Assembly (NCBI GenBank): GCA_012719545.1
Contig: JAAYAD010000049.1
Location: forward strand, 1-38,975
Reading direction: 5' to 3'
Source of the DNA: Clostridiaceae bacterium
GTDB lineage: Bacteria > Bacillota > Clostridia > DSM-8532
DNA length: 38,975 nucleotides
Part shown: positions 8,867 to 17,958 of the stretch, piece by piece
How the letters are laid out: each line of letters opens with the position of its first letter
Position numbering within the stretch: position 1 is the stretch's first letter
Made by a program: the position numbers and the translations under genes
The notes under the pieces: model-generated
What the model saw: only the letters and a program-made list of their open reading frames with translations
Told to the model about the DNA's origin: nothing
Database searches by the model: none

Positions 8867-9780
8867 GTCAATTCTTCCCTCCTTTTCATGGCACGGACGT
8901 AGATCAATGTTGCCGTCAGTATGAACACAAACAGGAACATAGCCCATGCAGCACCATATCCCTGCCTCATGGCAGCGGCGCCGGATCCGGCATTGATATT
9001 GAAAGCATAGTAAACTACACGTGCTGCCAAAGTCTGGGTTGCCATATTTCTTCCGCCGGTTGTGAACAGTATTATCTGGAATGACTGTAGGGATCCTATA
9101 ACGGCTAAAAGAATATTAACATTGATTGTCGGCCATAAAAGCGGGAAGGTTATGTAGCGGAATTTCTGCCAGCCAGATGTTCCGTCAATTTCTCCTGCTT
9201 CGTAGAGTTCATTTGGGATTGACTGCAAACCTGCAAGATTTATAACCATTGAATGACCCATGGCCATCCATATCTGAGTGAATATAACACATGCCAGAGC
9301 CGAAGAGTTGGATTTAAAAAATCCGCTCTGAAGTCCAAACAGGCCTATAAACTTGGCAACGGGACCATCCATAGGATTTAATACACAAAGCCATACCAGG
9401 GACGTTACAAGAACACCCAGAACGCTGGGCATAAATACCACCGAACGGTAGAAGCTTCGCCCACGTATCATCTTGCTGTTTAATGCAAGAGCTATGAAAA
9501 TGGCAATCAGATTCTGGATTACCGTAACTGCGACACAGAATATTATGGTGTTTTGTATAACCTGAATAAGGTCGCGGGAATTCTGTTGGAAAAACAGTTC
9601 CCTGTAGTTGGCAAGACCAATGAACTTCCAGGGAACGCCCTTAACACCGCTTATATCGGTAAAAGAAAGAATAAAAGTGGCTATTGACGGCCCTATACCC
9701 AAGGTAAGCTGAAGAAATACAGCAGGAATAATGCCCAGGACCAATGACCACTTTTTAAAAGATGTTCTTGATGCTTGCAT
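8863..9780 (-). CDS. Sugar ABC transporter permease (MalF-type)
   Basis: Partner permease of about 305 residues, with membrane segments from about residue 12 onwards (WSLVLGIIPAVFLQLTLGIG) and the EAA loop EAGEIDGTSGWQKFRYITFP in the second half. Start ATG 9780 follows AAAGGGTG. The longer frame to 9837 would use codons that lie inside the intergenic hairpin, so it is unlikely. The 3' end overlaps the next permease by four bases. No ATP-binding subunit is encoded in this block; importers of this class often use a shared MsmK/MalK-like ATPase encoded elsewhere (family knowledge). Confidence 0.92.
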   Translation of the reverse strand: MQASRTSFKKWSLVLGIIPAVFLQLTLGIGPSIATFILSFTDISGVKGVPWKFIGLANYRELFFQQNSRDLIQVIQNTIIFCVAVTVIQNLIAIFIALALNSKMIRGRSFYRSVVFMPSVLGVLVTSLVWLCVLNPMDGPVAKFIGLFGLQSGFFKSNSSALACVIFTQIWMAMGHSMVINLAGLQSIPNELYEAGEIDGTSGWQKFRYITFPLLWPTINVNILLAVIGSLQSFQIILFTTGGRNMATQTLAARVVYYAFNINAGSGAAAMRQGYGAAWAMFLFVFILTATLIYVRAMKRREELT

Positions 9781-9798
9781 ATTATCACCCTTTATTAC

Positions 9799-9832
9799 TC
9801 TGATTCCTGTGCCAAGAGGCACAGGAATCAGA
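9799..9832 (-). promoter_or_regulatory. Perfect 15-bp intercistronic hairpin between binding-protein and permease genes
   Basis: TCTGATTCCTGTGCC (9799-9813) and its exact complement (9818-9832) flank an AAGA loop. No T run follows on the minus strand, so it is not an ordinary terminator. Its place right after the binding-protein gene fits an mRNA-stability or processing element that keeps binding-protein transcript in excess over permease transcript, as known for malE-malF. Confidence 0.75.
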
Positions 9833-9853
9833 ACCAAATAATATTAAGTTAAA

Positions 9854-11236
9854 TTATTGTGCTGCTTTAGCTGCTGCTACTGCTGCTTCCCAGTCCTGCT
9901 GAGCCAGGTTTGCAAGCTCTTCTACACTATCAACTGTTCCGCCCAGAGCTTTGAGAAGATTGATATTGAAGCACTGACCTGCAGCGTACTGACCGATTCC
10001 CTTAGGAGTGATGATGAATTTTTCCCATGCAAGGCTGAAATTCTGGTTCTTGTCAGCCAGTGAGTTTACAAATTCATTGGATGTTTCAACACCGGGCATT
10101 GTGGGGAAGAAGCCCAGAGCGCTTACAAATGGTCCGTATACTTCCTTCTGAGAGAGGAAGTCGAAGTATTTAAGAGCCCAGTCCTTATGAGGGCTGTTTG
10201 CGTAGATGTTAAACTGCATATCGTACTTGCCCTGGAGCTGATTGGGTTTGCCGTCAACATCGCCCGGAATTGGGAAGTATCCGTATTCGAAATTAGGATC
10301 AAGATCTTCTATTGCAGCAGAGTTCCATGTACCGTCAATCATCATGGCGGCTTTTCCGGCTACAAATCTACCAGGAGCATCGCCGTAGCTGATTGCCATA
10401 CAATTGGGCTCAAGCCAGCTTACAAGCTGCTCAAATCTCTTCCAGAGCTGCATGCTTCTTTCGTCGTTGAGTTTTCTTGTTCCGGTCCACAAACCTTTTG
10501 CATATTCGTTCAGGTCTTTTTCAAAGGCTCCAACCATAGCGCTTACGCCAACGGAAGTAAGGGGCCATGAGTCAGCTCCGCCAACAGTGATGGGGGTTAT
10601 ATTGTTTGCTTTCAAAGTATTGCAGATGTTTTCAAATTCTGCCCATGTACCGGGTTCTTTAAAGCCGTACTGATCAAAGATCTTCTTGTTGTAGAATACT
10701 CCGTTGAAACCAACAGCACCTACGTCAATGCCGTATACTCTGCCTTTGTATGAAACGGCATTTGCAATCATGTTGGGATCCCAGTTCTTAATAAAGGGCT
10801 GATCGGTTATATCAAGATATGCACCGCTCAAAATGAAGGTTTCCCATGCCGGTTTGTCAGCACCAATTGTGAAGTCCTGGGGATATGTATCAAAAGCGGA
10901 AAGGTTAGTTATAATGTCAACGTCTCCGGCTGTAATTCTGGTGTTCTGCAAGGTAGGATAGTCGTTTGCGTTAACTGTGTCTACTACGAATGATACGTTA
11001 GGATACTTTTCTGAAAACTTAGCATTCAGTTCGGCAATTGCTCTCTCGTTTGACTCCTGTACCCAGGTGATCATTCTCAGGGTAACTTTTTCGTCTGAAG
11101 GCTGAGTCTGAGTATCAGTATTGTTCTGGTCAGAAGACTGGGCAGGAGGCGGAGTAGTTGTTGCCTCTTTTGCACCACACGAAGCAAGGCTGAACACGAG
11201 TGCAATGATTGTGACAATTGCTAATAGTTTTTTCAT
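9854..11236 (-). CDS. Main sugar-binding lipoprotein of ABC importer
   Basis: A 460-residue lipid-anchored solute-binding protein. The signal peptide (KKLLAIVTIIALVFSLASC) ends in lipobox LASC with the lipidated Cys at about 20. A Thr/Pro/Gln/Asp-rich linker to about residue 48 tethers the domain to the membrane. The body starts with VTLRMITWVQESNERAI and contains blocks such as FVAGKAAMMIDGTWNSAAI that are typical of family-1 sugar-binding proteins. A strong GGGAGGAA site precedes the ATG. The gene comes just after the response regulator, and the stem-loop behind it suggests high expression. The ligand is probably the beta-glucoside handled by the GH94 enzyme (inference). Confidence 0.92.
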   Translation of the reverse strand: MKKLLAIVTIIALVFSLASCGAKEATTTPPPAQSSDQNNTDTQTQPSDEKVTLRMITWVQESNERAIAELNAKFSEKYPNVSFVVDTVNANDYPTLQNTRITAGDVDIITNLSAFDTYPQDFTIGADKPAWETFILSGAYLDITDQPFIKNWDPNMIANAVSYKGRVYGIDVGAVGFNGVFYNKKIFDQYGFKEPGTWAEFENICNTLKANNITPITVGGADSWPLTSVGVSAMVGAFEKDLNEYAKGLWTGTRKLNDERSMQLWKRFEQLVSWLEPNCMAISYGDAPGRFVAGKAAMMIDGTWNSAAIEDLDPNFEYGYFPIPGDVDGKPNQLQGKYDMQFNIYANSPHKDWALKYFDFLSQKEVYGPFVSALGFFPTMPGVETSNEFVNSLADKNQNFSLAWEKFIITPKGIGQYAAGQCFNINLLKALGGTVDSVEELANLAQQDWEAAVAAAKAAQ

Positions 11237-11340
11237 GGTATTCCTCCCGATAAATTTATTTGGTGGTAAGCCACCTTACAAATTTATGATAAGGGGAACC
11301 ATAGCAATATTAAATTAAGTGGTTTTTCTAAAAAGGTTAA

Positions 11341-12957
11341 TTATTTTACTTTTTCCAGTTCAGCCTTTTTAAAGTCATTTATTGATAAGCCAGTCCACTT
11401 TTTAAAGCAAATGCCGAAATAATGAGGGTTTGTTATTCCCACTTCCTCAGCAATCTGGTATGCCTTAAGATCGGTTTCTTTAAGAAGCTTAACCGCCTTT
11501 TCCATTCTTACCTTTGTAAGATATTCAACAAACGTATACCCGGTTTCCTGTTTGAATATTCTGCTTAAGTAGCTCATGTTCATATAGAATTTTCGTGCAG
11601 TGTTTGACAAAGAAAGATCGGGGTCAGTCATGTTTTGCTGGATATGTTCTTTCACTTTTTCGACAATCTGGCTGACCTTTCTTGTTTGGGTGCTCTGTAT
11701 GCTGTTTATAGCCTTTACGGCAACTGTAAGAAGGTAATCTTTCATTTCAGGAAGCGTATCTATCATGAATATCCGCTCGTAGGGCTGGCTGCTGTTGGAG
11801 AATATATCCGAAAAATTAATCTCTATTTCGGTAAGAACATTGATAATTATGGATATAACATTTGAAGCCAGTGCACGGATGGACTCAATACGCATATTCG
11901 AATTTTCACATGCGCCTAAAAGGATATTCTCTATAAATTCAGATGCCTTGCTCTGCATGCCTGCCTTCAAATAAAATGCAAGGGTATCAAAATTGTCATT
12001 CTGCAAAGCAGGCTGCGACGGGTTTGAAAAGTTAATTTCATTATAGCTTATAACCTGGTTCTTTCCGGCAATTATCTTGTAGTTTAAAGCATACATGGCT
12101 TCCTTATAGGAGTTCTTTATACGGGAAAGACCCGTATATATTCCACCCACGCCTGCCGATACGGCGCATTTTAATTTATTAATGAGCATGGTTCTGAGGG
12201 ACTCAAGGCATTCGGAAAAATCAATGCTTTTTTCACAGCTTAAAATAACAATATTTCTGTTGTTGTCCCTGAAAATATGTACAAGCTCATCCTGCCTGAA
12301 AAATTTAGTTATCAGATCGTAGCATTTCATATTGAGCATAAGAAGCTCTTCCTCATGGGGAAAATCATCCATATCGGGTAAGGAAGCTTCAATGACTGCC
12401 ACCTGGATATGTTCAGGGTTAATTTTTATCTTAAAGTAATCAAGCTGATGCATAATATCATCAATTTCAAAACTTGATTGAAGCAACTGGTTTAAAAGCC
12501 GCTCCCTAAGATAGGGGAGGTTTTCTTCAAGCTGCTTTTTTATCCTTGTGTATTCCTCCTGATGGTCTCTTTCCGATTCTATTTTTTGCTTGAGATTAAT
12601 GGCAACTTTTCTTATTTCATCATCGTTAATGGGTTTAAGCAGAAAATCGGCAATTCCGATTTTTATGCTTCTTTTGGCATATTCAAATTCCTCATGACCA
12701 GTGAGCACCACAATTTTAATATTGGAGTACTTTTCAAATACGATTTTTCCAAATTCCAGCCCGTCCATAAAAGGCATATAAATATCTGTAAAAATAACAT
12801 CGGGTCTAAGCTCTTCTACAAGATCCAGGGCTTCGTGGGCATTTGAAGCCTCGCCCACTACTTCATATCCTATCTCATTCCAGTTGATGCAGTTTCTTAG
12901 AAGGCTTCTTACAAGATGCTCATCATCTACAATTAAAACTTTTAATAATTCAGACAT
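11341..12957 (-). CDS. YesN-like response regulator with AraC-type DNA-binding domain
   Basis: A transcription factor of 538 residues. The receiver domain spans about 5-120, with acidic pair Asp11-Asp12, phosphoacceptor Asp58 (in FTDIYMP), Thr86 and Lys108 (LLKP), all the residues needed for phosphorylation. A linker of about 300 residues follows. An AraC helix-turn-helix pair fills about 430-535 (YLSRIFKQETGYTFVEYLTKVRMEKA, then IAEEVGITNPHYFGICFKKWTG). It lies one base after the sensor kinase, with its GGAGGAGG site inside the kinase's last codons. It most likely activates the binding protein and transport genes immediately downstream. Confidence 0.94.
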   Translation of the reverse strand: MSELLKVLIVDDEHLVRSLLRNCINWNEIGYEVVGEASNAHEALDLVEELRPDVIFTDIYMPFMDGLEFGKIVFEKYSNIKIVVLTGHEEFEYAKRSIKIGIADFLLKPINDDEIRKVAINLKQKIESERDHQEEYTRIKKQLEENLPYLRERLLNQLLQSSFEIDDIMHQLDYFKIKINPEHIQVAVIEASLPDMDDFPHEEELLMLNMKCYDLITKFFRQDELVHIFRDNNRNIVILSCEKSIDFSECLESLRTMLINKLKCAVSAGVGGIYTGLSRIKNSYKEAMYALNYKIIAGKNQVISYNEINFSNPSQPALQNDNFDTLAFYLKAGMQSKASEFIENILLGACENSNMRIESIRALASNVISIIINVLTEIEINFSDIFSNSSQPYERIFMIDTLPEMKDYLLTVAVKAINSIQSTQTRKVSQIVEKVKEHIQQNMTDPDLSLSNTARKFYMNMSYLSRIFKQETGYTFVEYLTKVRMEKAVKLLKETDLKAYQIAEEVGITNPHYFGICFKKWTGLSINDFKKAELEKVK

Positions 12958-12958
12958 T

Positions 12959-14737
12959 TTATGCCTCCTCCTTGGCGGGAATAGTTATTATTACCTCGGT
13001 TCCCTGGTTTTTCGCACTTCTGATTGATACGGGGTTGTTGACGCCGTAGTAGATTCTTAAGCGTTCAATGGTGCCTTTAAGTCCAAAGCTGGGCTTGGTG
13101 TTTTCATCATTGTTGTTGAGAATGTTCAATGCAATTTCTTCATCCATTCCTACGCCGTCATCAATAACCGAAAGCTCAATATATGGATTCAGGTATCTTG
13201 TTCTGATTTGAATAAGGCCTTTTTCTCCTTTAGGCTTTATTCCGTGGTAAAGGGCATTTTCTACCAAAGGCTGTAGTACAAGCTTGGGTATTTTGTAATT
13301 TAAGGTGTTATTGTCTATGTCATACCGGATATCAAATATATCGCCGTATCTGACATGTTGAATGGACATATAGTTTTTTACCACTTCAATTTCTTCCTTG
13401 ATGGTTATAACTTCGCTTCCCTTGCTTAAGCTGATTCTGTAGTAGCTGCCCAGAAATTTCATAAGCTGATATACCTGTTCGTTCTTGCCCGATAAGGCAA
13501 GGGAACTTATGGCGTCAAAGGTGTTGTAGAGAAAATGGGGCTTTATCTGGGCCTGGAGAATATCAAGTTCTGCTTTTCTTTTAATTTTCTGCTCCTTAAC
13601 TATCTTGTCAATCAGGTTCTGGATTTCTGTTATCATTATGTTGTAGGCATCACGAAGGCTTCCTATCTCGTCATTTCCTGCCTCAATGTCAACCTTTTTG
13701 AATTCGCCCTTCTCAACGCCTTTCATGGAGTTAAGAAGTTTTGTTATTGGAGTTGATATCAGCCGCGATATGCCTATTGCTCCAAGAAACATGAGAAAGG
13801 CATTTAAAATAATAATTGAAAGGGCTGCCACATTAAAAATGTAGGATTCCTTTGAAAGCTCGTCAAAGGGAATCATGCTTATAATGCTCCAGTCATACCT
13901 GGACATCTTAAGGGAAGATACTAGATAATCCTTGCCGTTTATATTTTCCACAATGGATTCTCCGTTTTCGGAAAATACCATTAATCTTCCGATATCGTCA
14001 ACCTGGATGTCTCTGAAATCAACAACAGTCCTGCCTTCCTCGTCCAAAATCATAATGTCGGTTCCGTACTCGTCCAGAATATCCTTGTAGGAATCTGAAA
14101 AGGCACTGTCGGATATGTTGAGGATCAATGTGCCAAGGGTTTTCTGAGTGTATATGTCGTTAATTATTCTTATAAGGGATATGTACTTTTCTCCTTCAAG
14201 ATCCTCGTAGATATCGCCTGCGTTAAGCTTAAGTATAAAGCCGCCCTGTGCCGCAACTGCGCTTTCATACCAGCTTGCCTCGGTTATGCTGTCAATCTTA
14301 AGTGCCTTTAAGGGCAGCCTGTCTATGCCGTAGCGCTGGTCGTTGGCATCAAAGATATAAATTGAGGAGATAAAGGGGAAGGCTTCAATAAACCTGGATA
14401 TATGGGTATTAATTATACGCTGTGATTCGTCGTGGGAAATTTCGTGATCATTTACCTTTCTTAGGGACTGCTGTATTTCATCACTGGCAAGTATAACTTT
14501 TGACAGGTTTTTTGCGTTGTCCAGCATGGAAAATATATTTGAACTGATTGAGTGGAGAGTCTGAACAGAAACTTCACTGACCTTCTCGGACAGGGTATGA
14601 TTGTATATTCTCTGATATATATAGGCGCTCAATAAAACCGACAATATTAATATTGCGCTATAAAATGTCAGAATTTTGGTGCTGATTTTAAGGTCCCTGT
14701 ATTTGTTCTTTATTTTTATCAATATGTTTTTGAACAT
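12959..14737 (-). CDS. YesM/LytS-type sensor histidine kinase
   Basis: A membrane sensor kinase of about 592 residues. The order is: TM1 near residues 20-45 (ILTFYSAILILSVLLSAYIY); an extracellular Cache-like sensing region of about 250 residues; TM2 (IFNVAALSIIILNAFLMFLGAIG); HAMP; a His_kinase domain with PHFLYNT carrying the phospho-His at about 401; and a GHKL ATPase domain with LVLQPLVENALYHGIKP (N-box) and DDGVGM. I chose ATG 14737, with GGGAG nine bases upstream, rather than the TTG at 14746, which is only two bases from it. It forms a pair with the response regulator one base downstream. The signal is probably an extracellular sugar or loaded binding protein (inference from context). 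Confidence 0.93.
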   Translation of the reverse strand: MFKNILIKIKNKYRDLKISTKILTFYSAILILSVLLSAYIYQRIYNHTLSEKVSEVSVQTLHSISSNIFSMLDNAKNLSKVILASDEIQQSLRKVNDHEISHDESQRIINTHISRFIEAFPFISSIYIFDANDQRYGIDRLPLKALKIDSITEASWYESAVAAQGGFILKLNAGDIYEDLEGEKYISLIRIINDIYTQKTLGTLILNISDSAFSDSYKDILDEYGTDIMILDEEGRTVVDFRDIQVDDIGRLMVFSENGESIVENINGKDYLVSSLKMSRYDWSIISMIPFDELSKESYIFNVAALSIIILNAFLMFLGAIGISRLISTPITKLLNSMKGVEKGEFKKVDIEAGNDEIGSLRDAYNIMITEIQNLIDKIVKEQKIKRKAELDILQAQIKPHFLYNTFDAISSLALSGKNEQVYQLMKFLGSYYRISLSKGSEVITIKEEIEVVKNYMSIQHVRYGDIFDIRYDIDNNTLNYKIPKLVLQPLVENALYHGIKPKGEKGLIQIRTRYLNPYIELSVIDDGVGMDEEIALNILNNNDENTKPSFGLKGTIERLRIYYGVNNPVSIRSAKNQGTEVIITIPAKEEA

Positions 14738-14985
14738 TTTATTCAACTCCCAAAGATCAGACAGCGCAATAATTAATACTAATATTTACAACAATTATAT
14801 AAGAAAAAACAAAAAATAAAAATAAGTTTTATGGTGTCAGAAAAATCAATTTTATGCTCACATTAATTATATTAAAAAAGCAGAAAAAAAGAAAATAATA
14901 ATCACTTCCATAATTTTTAGTCCGTATTGTTTTTAGAAAACTGTCACAAACTAAGAAAAATTTACAAAGAAAGGAGATGCGCTTT

Positions 14986-16494
14986 GTGAATGCGCCTTAC
15001 TGGATATTAAGCTCAGAAGGAAAGCAGTATGAAACCCTTAACGAAGATTATTCAACTGATTATCTTGTAATAGGAGGAGGCCTTACAGGAGTAACATGTC
15101 TTTTCCTGCTTTCCAGGGAAGGATATAATGCGACTTTAATAGATGCCAACAGAATCGGTCATGGCTCTTCCGGCAGGAATACGGGAAAAGCAACGGTCCA
15201 GCACGGATATATATACTCAAGGATTGAAAAGAAATATGGCTTTGAAAAGGCAAAGCAATACTATGAAATCAATAATAAGGCAATACAGTTTATTGAGGAT
15301 ATGACAAGGCAGTATAACATTGACTGCCAGTTTAAAAGGCTTCCTGCCTATCTTTTTACAAGGGATGAAAATTTCGTGGAGAAGCTTAAAGAGGAGTTTG
15401 CTGTATATCAGAAGATTGGCCTTGACTGTTCCTATGAGAAGGAGCTGCCGGTGCCCATTAATGTATTGGGCGCAATTAAGCTTAACAATCAGGCACAGTT
15501 TCATCCCAAACGATTTTTGGACGCTTTGGCAAATGAAGCAGTAAACATGAAGGGACGCATTTTTGAAAACACCCGTGTAATTGATTTTCATCCGGGCGAG
15601 GAATGCGTGGTTGAGCTTGAGAACGGCAAAAGGATAAGAGCGAAAAATGTAATAATCGCTTCCCATTATCCCTGCTATGACGCAAAAGCCTTCTATTTTG
15701 CCCGTATGAGAGCCGACAGAAGCTATATTGTGGGATATGAAACCGACAATTTTCCCGAAGCACATTTTATCAACATTGAAAAGCCCACCATATCCCTTCG
15801 CTATATACCTGAGGAAAAGGTTCTTTTATTGTCCGGCGAGGGACATAAGGTAGGACATAATGACGGCGACCATTATGAGAATCTAAAAAGTCTGGCTAAG
15901 GAAATCTTTGGTTTTCAGAATGCCAAATATCAATGGTCGGCCCAGGACTATATTACCCACGATTATATTCCATACGCAGGCTATACCAGCGTGGAGTACA
16001 AGAATATTTTTATAGCCACAGGCTACAGAAAATGGGGACTTACAAGCAGCATAGCATCGGCCATGGTAATAATGGACTTAATTAAGAAGCAGGAGTCGGA
16101 ATATGAGGACTTGTTCTCCAACCTGAGGGTTAAGGACATCATATCCCTTAACTTTTTAAAGGAAAACGCAGATATGGCCGTACAACTGGTTGCTGGAAAG
16201 CTTACTCTTGGAGAAAGCGAAATACCTCAGGACAGAGGTGTGGGCATAGTTGTAAATATTGAAGGAAAACGCTGCGGTTTTTACAGGGATGAAGAGGACA
16301 ATATTTACCTTGTTGACATAACCTGTACCCATATGGGCTGCGAGCTTAAGTGGAATTCTCAGGAAAAGTCCTGGGACTGCCCCTGCCATGGCTCAAGATT
16401 TGATTATAAAGGCAATATCCTGGAAGGTCCGGCAGAGTATTCTCTTAACAGCTACACAGAACTAAAGAATAAGATAAACCCTCAGATTATGTAG
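14986..16494 (+). CDS. FAD-dependent oxidoreductase fused to a Rieske [2Fe-2S] domain
   Basis: A protein of about 502 residues joining two redox modules. The first 390 residues are a DAO-type flavoprotein: the dinucleotide-binding motif VIGGGLTGV lies near 28-36, and GSSGRNTGKA follows at about 60. The C-terminus is a Rieske domain with CTHMGC and CPCHGSRF, giving ligands at about Cys447, His449, Cys465 and His468. Members with this plan occur in Firmicutes and Cyanobacteria; the substrate is usually unknown. ATG 14977 directly abuts AAGGAG, too close for normal initiation, whereas GTG 14986 lies nine bases from it, so I prefer GTG. It is divergent from the sensor kinase across about 250 AT-rich bases. 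No downstream partner is evident. Confidence 0.88.
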   Translation: MNAPYWILSSEGKQYETLNEDYSTDYLVIGGGLTGVTCLFLLSREGYNATLIDANRIGHGSSGRNTGKATVQHGYIYSRIEKKYGFEKAKQYYEINNKAIQFIEDMTRQYNIDCQFKRLPAYLFTRDENFVEKLKEEFAVYQKIGLDCSYEKELPVPINVLGAIKLNNQAQFHPKRFLDALANEAVNMKGRIFENTRVIDFHPGEECVVELENGKRIRAKNVIIASHYPCYDAKAFYFARMRADRSYIVGYETDNFPEAHFINIEKPTISLRYIPEEKVLLLSGEGHKVGHNDGDHYENLKSLAKEIFGFQNAKYQWSAQDYITHDYIPYAGYTSVEYKNIFIATGYRKWGLTSSIASAMVIMDLIKKQESEYEDLFSNLRVKDIISLNFLKENADMAVQLVAGKLTLGESEIPQDRGVGIVVNIEGKRCGFYRDEEDNIYLVDITCTHMGCELKWNSQEKSWDCPCHGSRFDYKGNILEGPAEYSLNSYTELKNKINPQIM

Positions 16495-16537
16495 CATGAA
16501 TATGGTATATATTATGCTGGGTTTTGCATTAAGAATA

Positions 16538-16567
16538 TTGACAAATTCAGGTATCCTATAATATAAT
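16538..16567 (+). promoter_or_regulatory. Sigma-A promoter of the T-box/trpXYZ operon
   Basis: A perfect TTGACA (16538-16543) is 18 bases from a perfect TATAAT (16562-16567). Transcription would start near 16574, just before T-box stem I. Confidence 0.85.
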
Positions 16568-16573
16568 ATGCTA

Positions 16574-16830
16574 AATTAAACCGCTGACGGGGAAGTAAAA
16601 CTGCATTCATGTCTCATAGAGAGCCGGGGATGGTGGAAGCCTGGCAGATACATTGCAGACAAATGGGCCTCTGAGGGCGGGGCGAAAGGAAACGAGTAGC
16701 CTCCGACGTAGTGCCGGCGTTAACGGCAATGGGTGTGATGGCACTCTGTATGAGAGGATGATTAAAAAATCATCAATCAAGGTGGTACCGCAGGTTAATG
16801 CCTGTCCTTGGACAAAGGACAGGCTTTTTT
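16574..16830 (+). ncRNA. T-box leader, tryptophan specifier (UGG)
   Basis: A tRNA-sensing leader that lets transcription continue when the matching tRNA is uncharged. The T-box sequence AAGGTGGTACCGC is at 16779-16791. The stem I region has AGAGAGCCGGGGATGG, and the specifier neighbourhood reads ...AAATGGGCCTCTGAG, where the codon right before the purine-CCUCUGAG block is TGG (16664-16666), i.e. tryptophan. The terminator has stem CCTGTCC (16801-16807) paired with GGACAGG (16817-16823) and six T residues. Downstream genes look like trpXYZ, which agrees with the codon. The stems were paired by eye, so exact limits of stems I-III are approximate. Confidence 0.92.
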
Positions 16831-16893
16831 GTTATCCCCCAGACAGAGAACCCATTAAGAAATAATTAATTATTATTTGCGAGGTGGGAACTT

Positions 16894-17868
16894 ATGAAAA
16901 AAATGTTATCCGTTATTTTGGCAATCACAATGCTTATGTCTTCAATTCTGTTGCTTTCAGGATGCAGCGGGGCAGGCAACGTTAAAAAGATTGGAATTGT
17001 GCAGATTCTGGAGCATCCGTCACTTAACACCATAAGAGAATCAATAATTAAAGAACTTGAAGCAAATGGCTACAAAGACGGGCAAAACATCAGGATTGAT
17101 TATCAGAACGCCCAGAACGAACTGACCAATCTTAAAACAATCAGCCAGAAATTTGTAAGAAACAAGTATGACCTTATTATTGCCATTGCTACTCCTTCAG
17201 CTCAGACAGTCAAAAACGAAACAAATGAAATTCCAATAATTTTTTCTGCCTGCACCGATCCTGTAGGAGCGGGAATCGTCACAAGCCTTGAAAAGCCGGG
17301 AGGAAATGTTACCGGCACTTCCGATGCTGTTTCAGCTGAAATGATTATGGAGCTTGCAAGAAAAATTACACCAGGCATTAAAACAATAGGTGCTCTGTAC
17401 AACTTAAGCGAACCAAACTCGGTATCCGTTATAAATGATCTTAAGAACTATGCAGGCAATAACGGACTGACAGTTGTTGAGGCTACGGTTACAAGCACTG
17501 CAGATATACAGCAGGCGGTAAATTCCCTGACAGGAAAGAGCGATGCAATCTTTGTTCCCATTGACAACACCGTTGCTTCTGCTATGAAAGTGGTTGCTGA
17601 AACCGCCACTAAAGCAGGAATTCCCGTATACGTTGGGGCAGATTCCATGGTGAAAGACGGCGGTTTGGCTACATACGGCATAAATTATGAAATCCTGGGC
17701 AAAGAAACTGCGAAAATGGCTATAGAAGTCCTTAATGGCAAAAATCCGGGAGACATTCCTGTAAAACTTATGACCGATATGGATATTTACATAAACCAGG
17801 ATACCGCATCCAAGCTTGGTATCAATATACCCCAGGATATACTTTCAGAGGCAACAATACTGAATTAA
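16894..17868 (+). CDS. trpX: TrpX-like ABC substrate-binding lipoprotein
   Basis: A 324-residue lipoprotein of the ABC_sub_bind (PF04392-type) family. The signal peptide ends in lipobox LSGC (Cys about 24). Family blocks follow: IGIVQILEHPSLNTI near 33, IIAIATPSAQTV, FSACTDPVGAGIV, and near the end GGLATYGINYEILGKETAKMA. A Trp T-box leader precedes it, and a permease and an ATPase follow on the same strand, as in the trpXYZ operons described in Firmicutes. It therefore most likely captures tryptophan or a close relative outside the cell. GAGGTGGG precedes the ATG. Confidence 0.88.
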   Translation: MKKMLSVILAITMLMSSILLLSGCSGAGNVKKIGIVQILEHPSLNTIRESIIKELEANGYKDGQNIRIDYQNAQNELTNLKTISQKFVRNKYDLIIAIATPSAQTVKNETNEIPIIFSACTDPVGAGIVTSLEKPGGNVTGTSDAVSAEMIMELARKITPGIKTIGALYNLSEPNSVSVINDLKNYAGNNGLTVVEATVTSTADIQQAVNSLTGKSDAIFVPIDNTVASAMKVVAETATKAGIPVYVGADSMVKDGGLATYGINYEILGKETAKMAIEVLNGKNPGDIPVKLMTDMDIYINQDTASKLGINIPQDILSEATILN

Positions 17869-17958
17869 CGGGTATTAATTTTAAGAACATAAAAATAATT
17901 TCATTGAAGTAATTTCTGTTAAATGCAGGATGACAAGTAACCAGGGGGGTCAAAATTA

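Noticed and set aside
14977..14985. ATG 14977 as the start of the FAD-Rieske gene
   Set aside because: The AAGGAG site touches this ATG; GTG 14986 has normal spacing. The difference is three residues.
15217..15765. 182-residue minus-strand frame
   Set aside because: It lies wholly inside the FAD-Rieske gene, whose motifs are clear; composition is that of an antisense shadow.
16653..16865. 70-residue frame inside the leader
   Set aside because: It runs through T-box structure and the terminator, so it is RNA structure rather than a gene.
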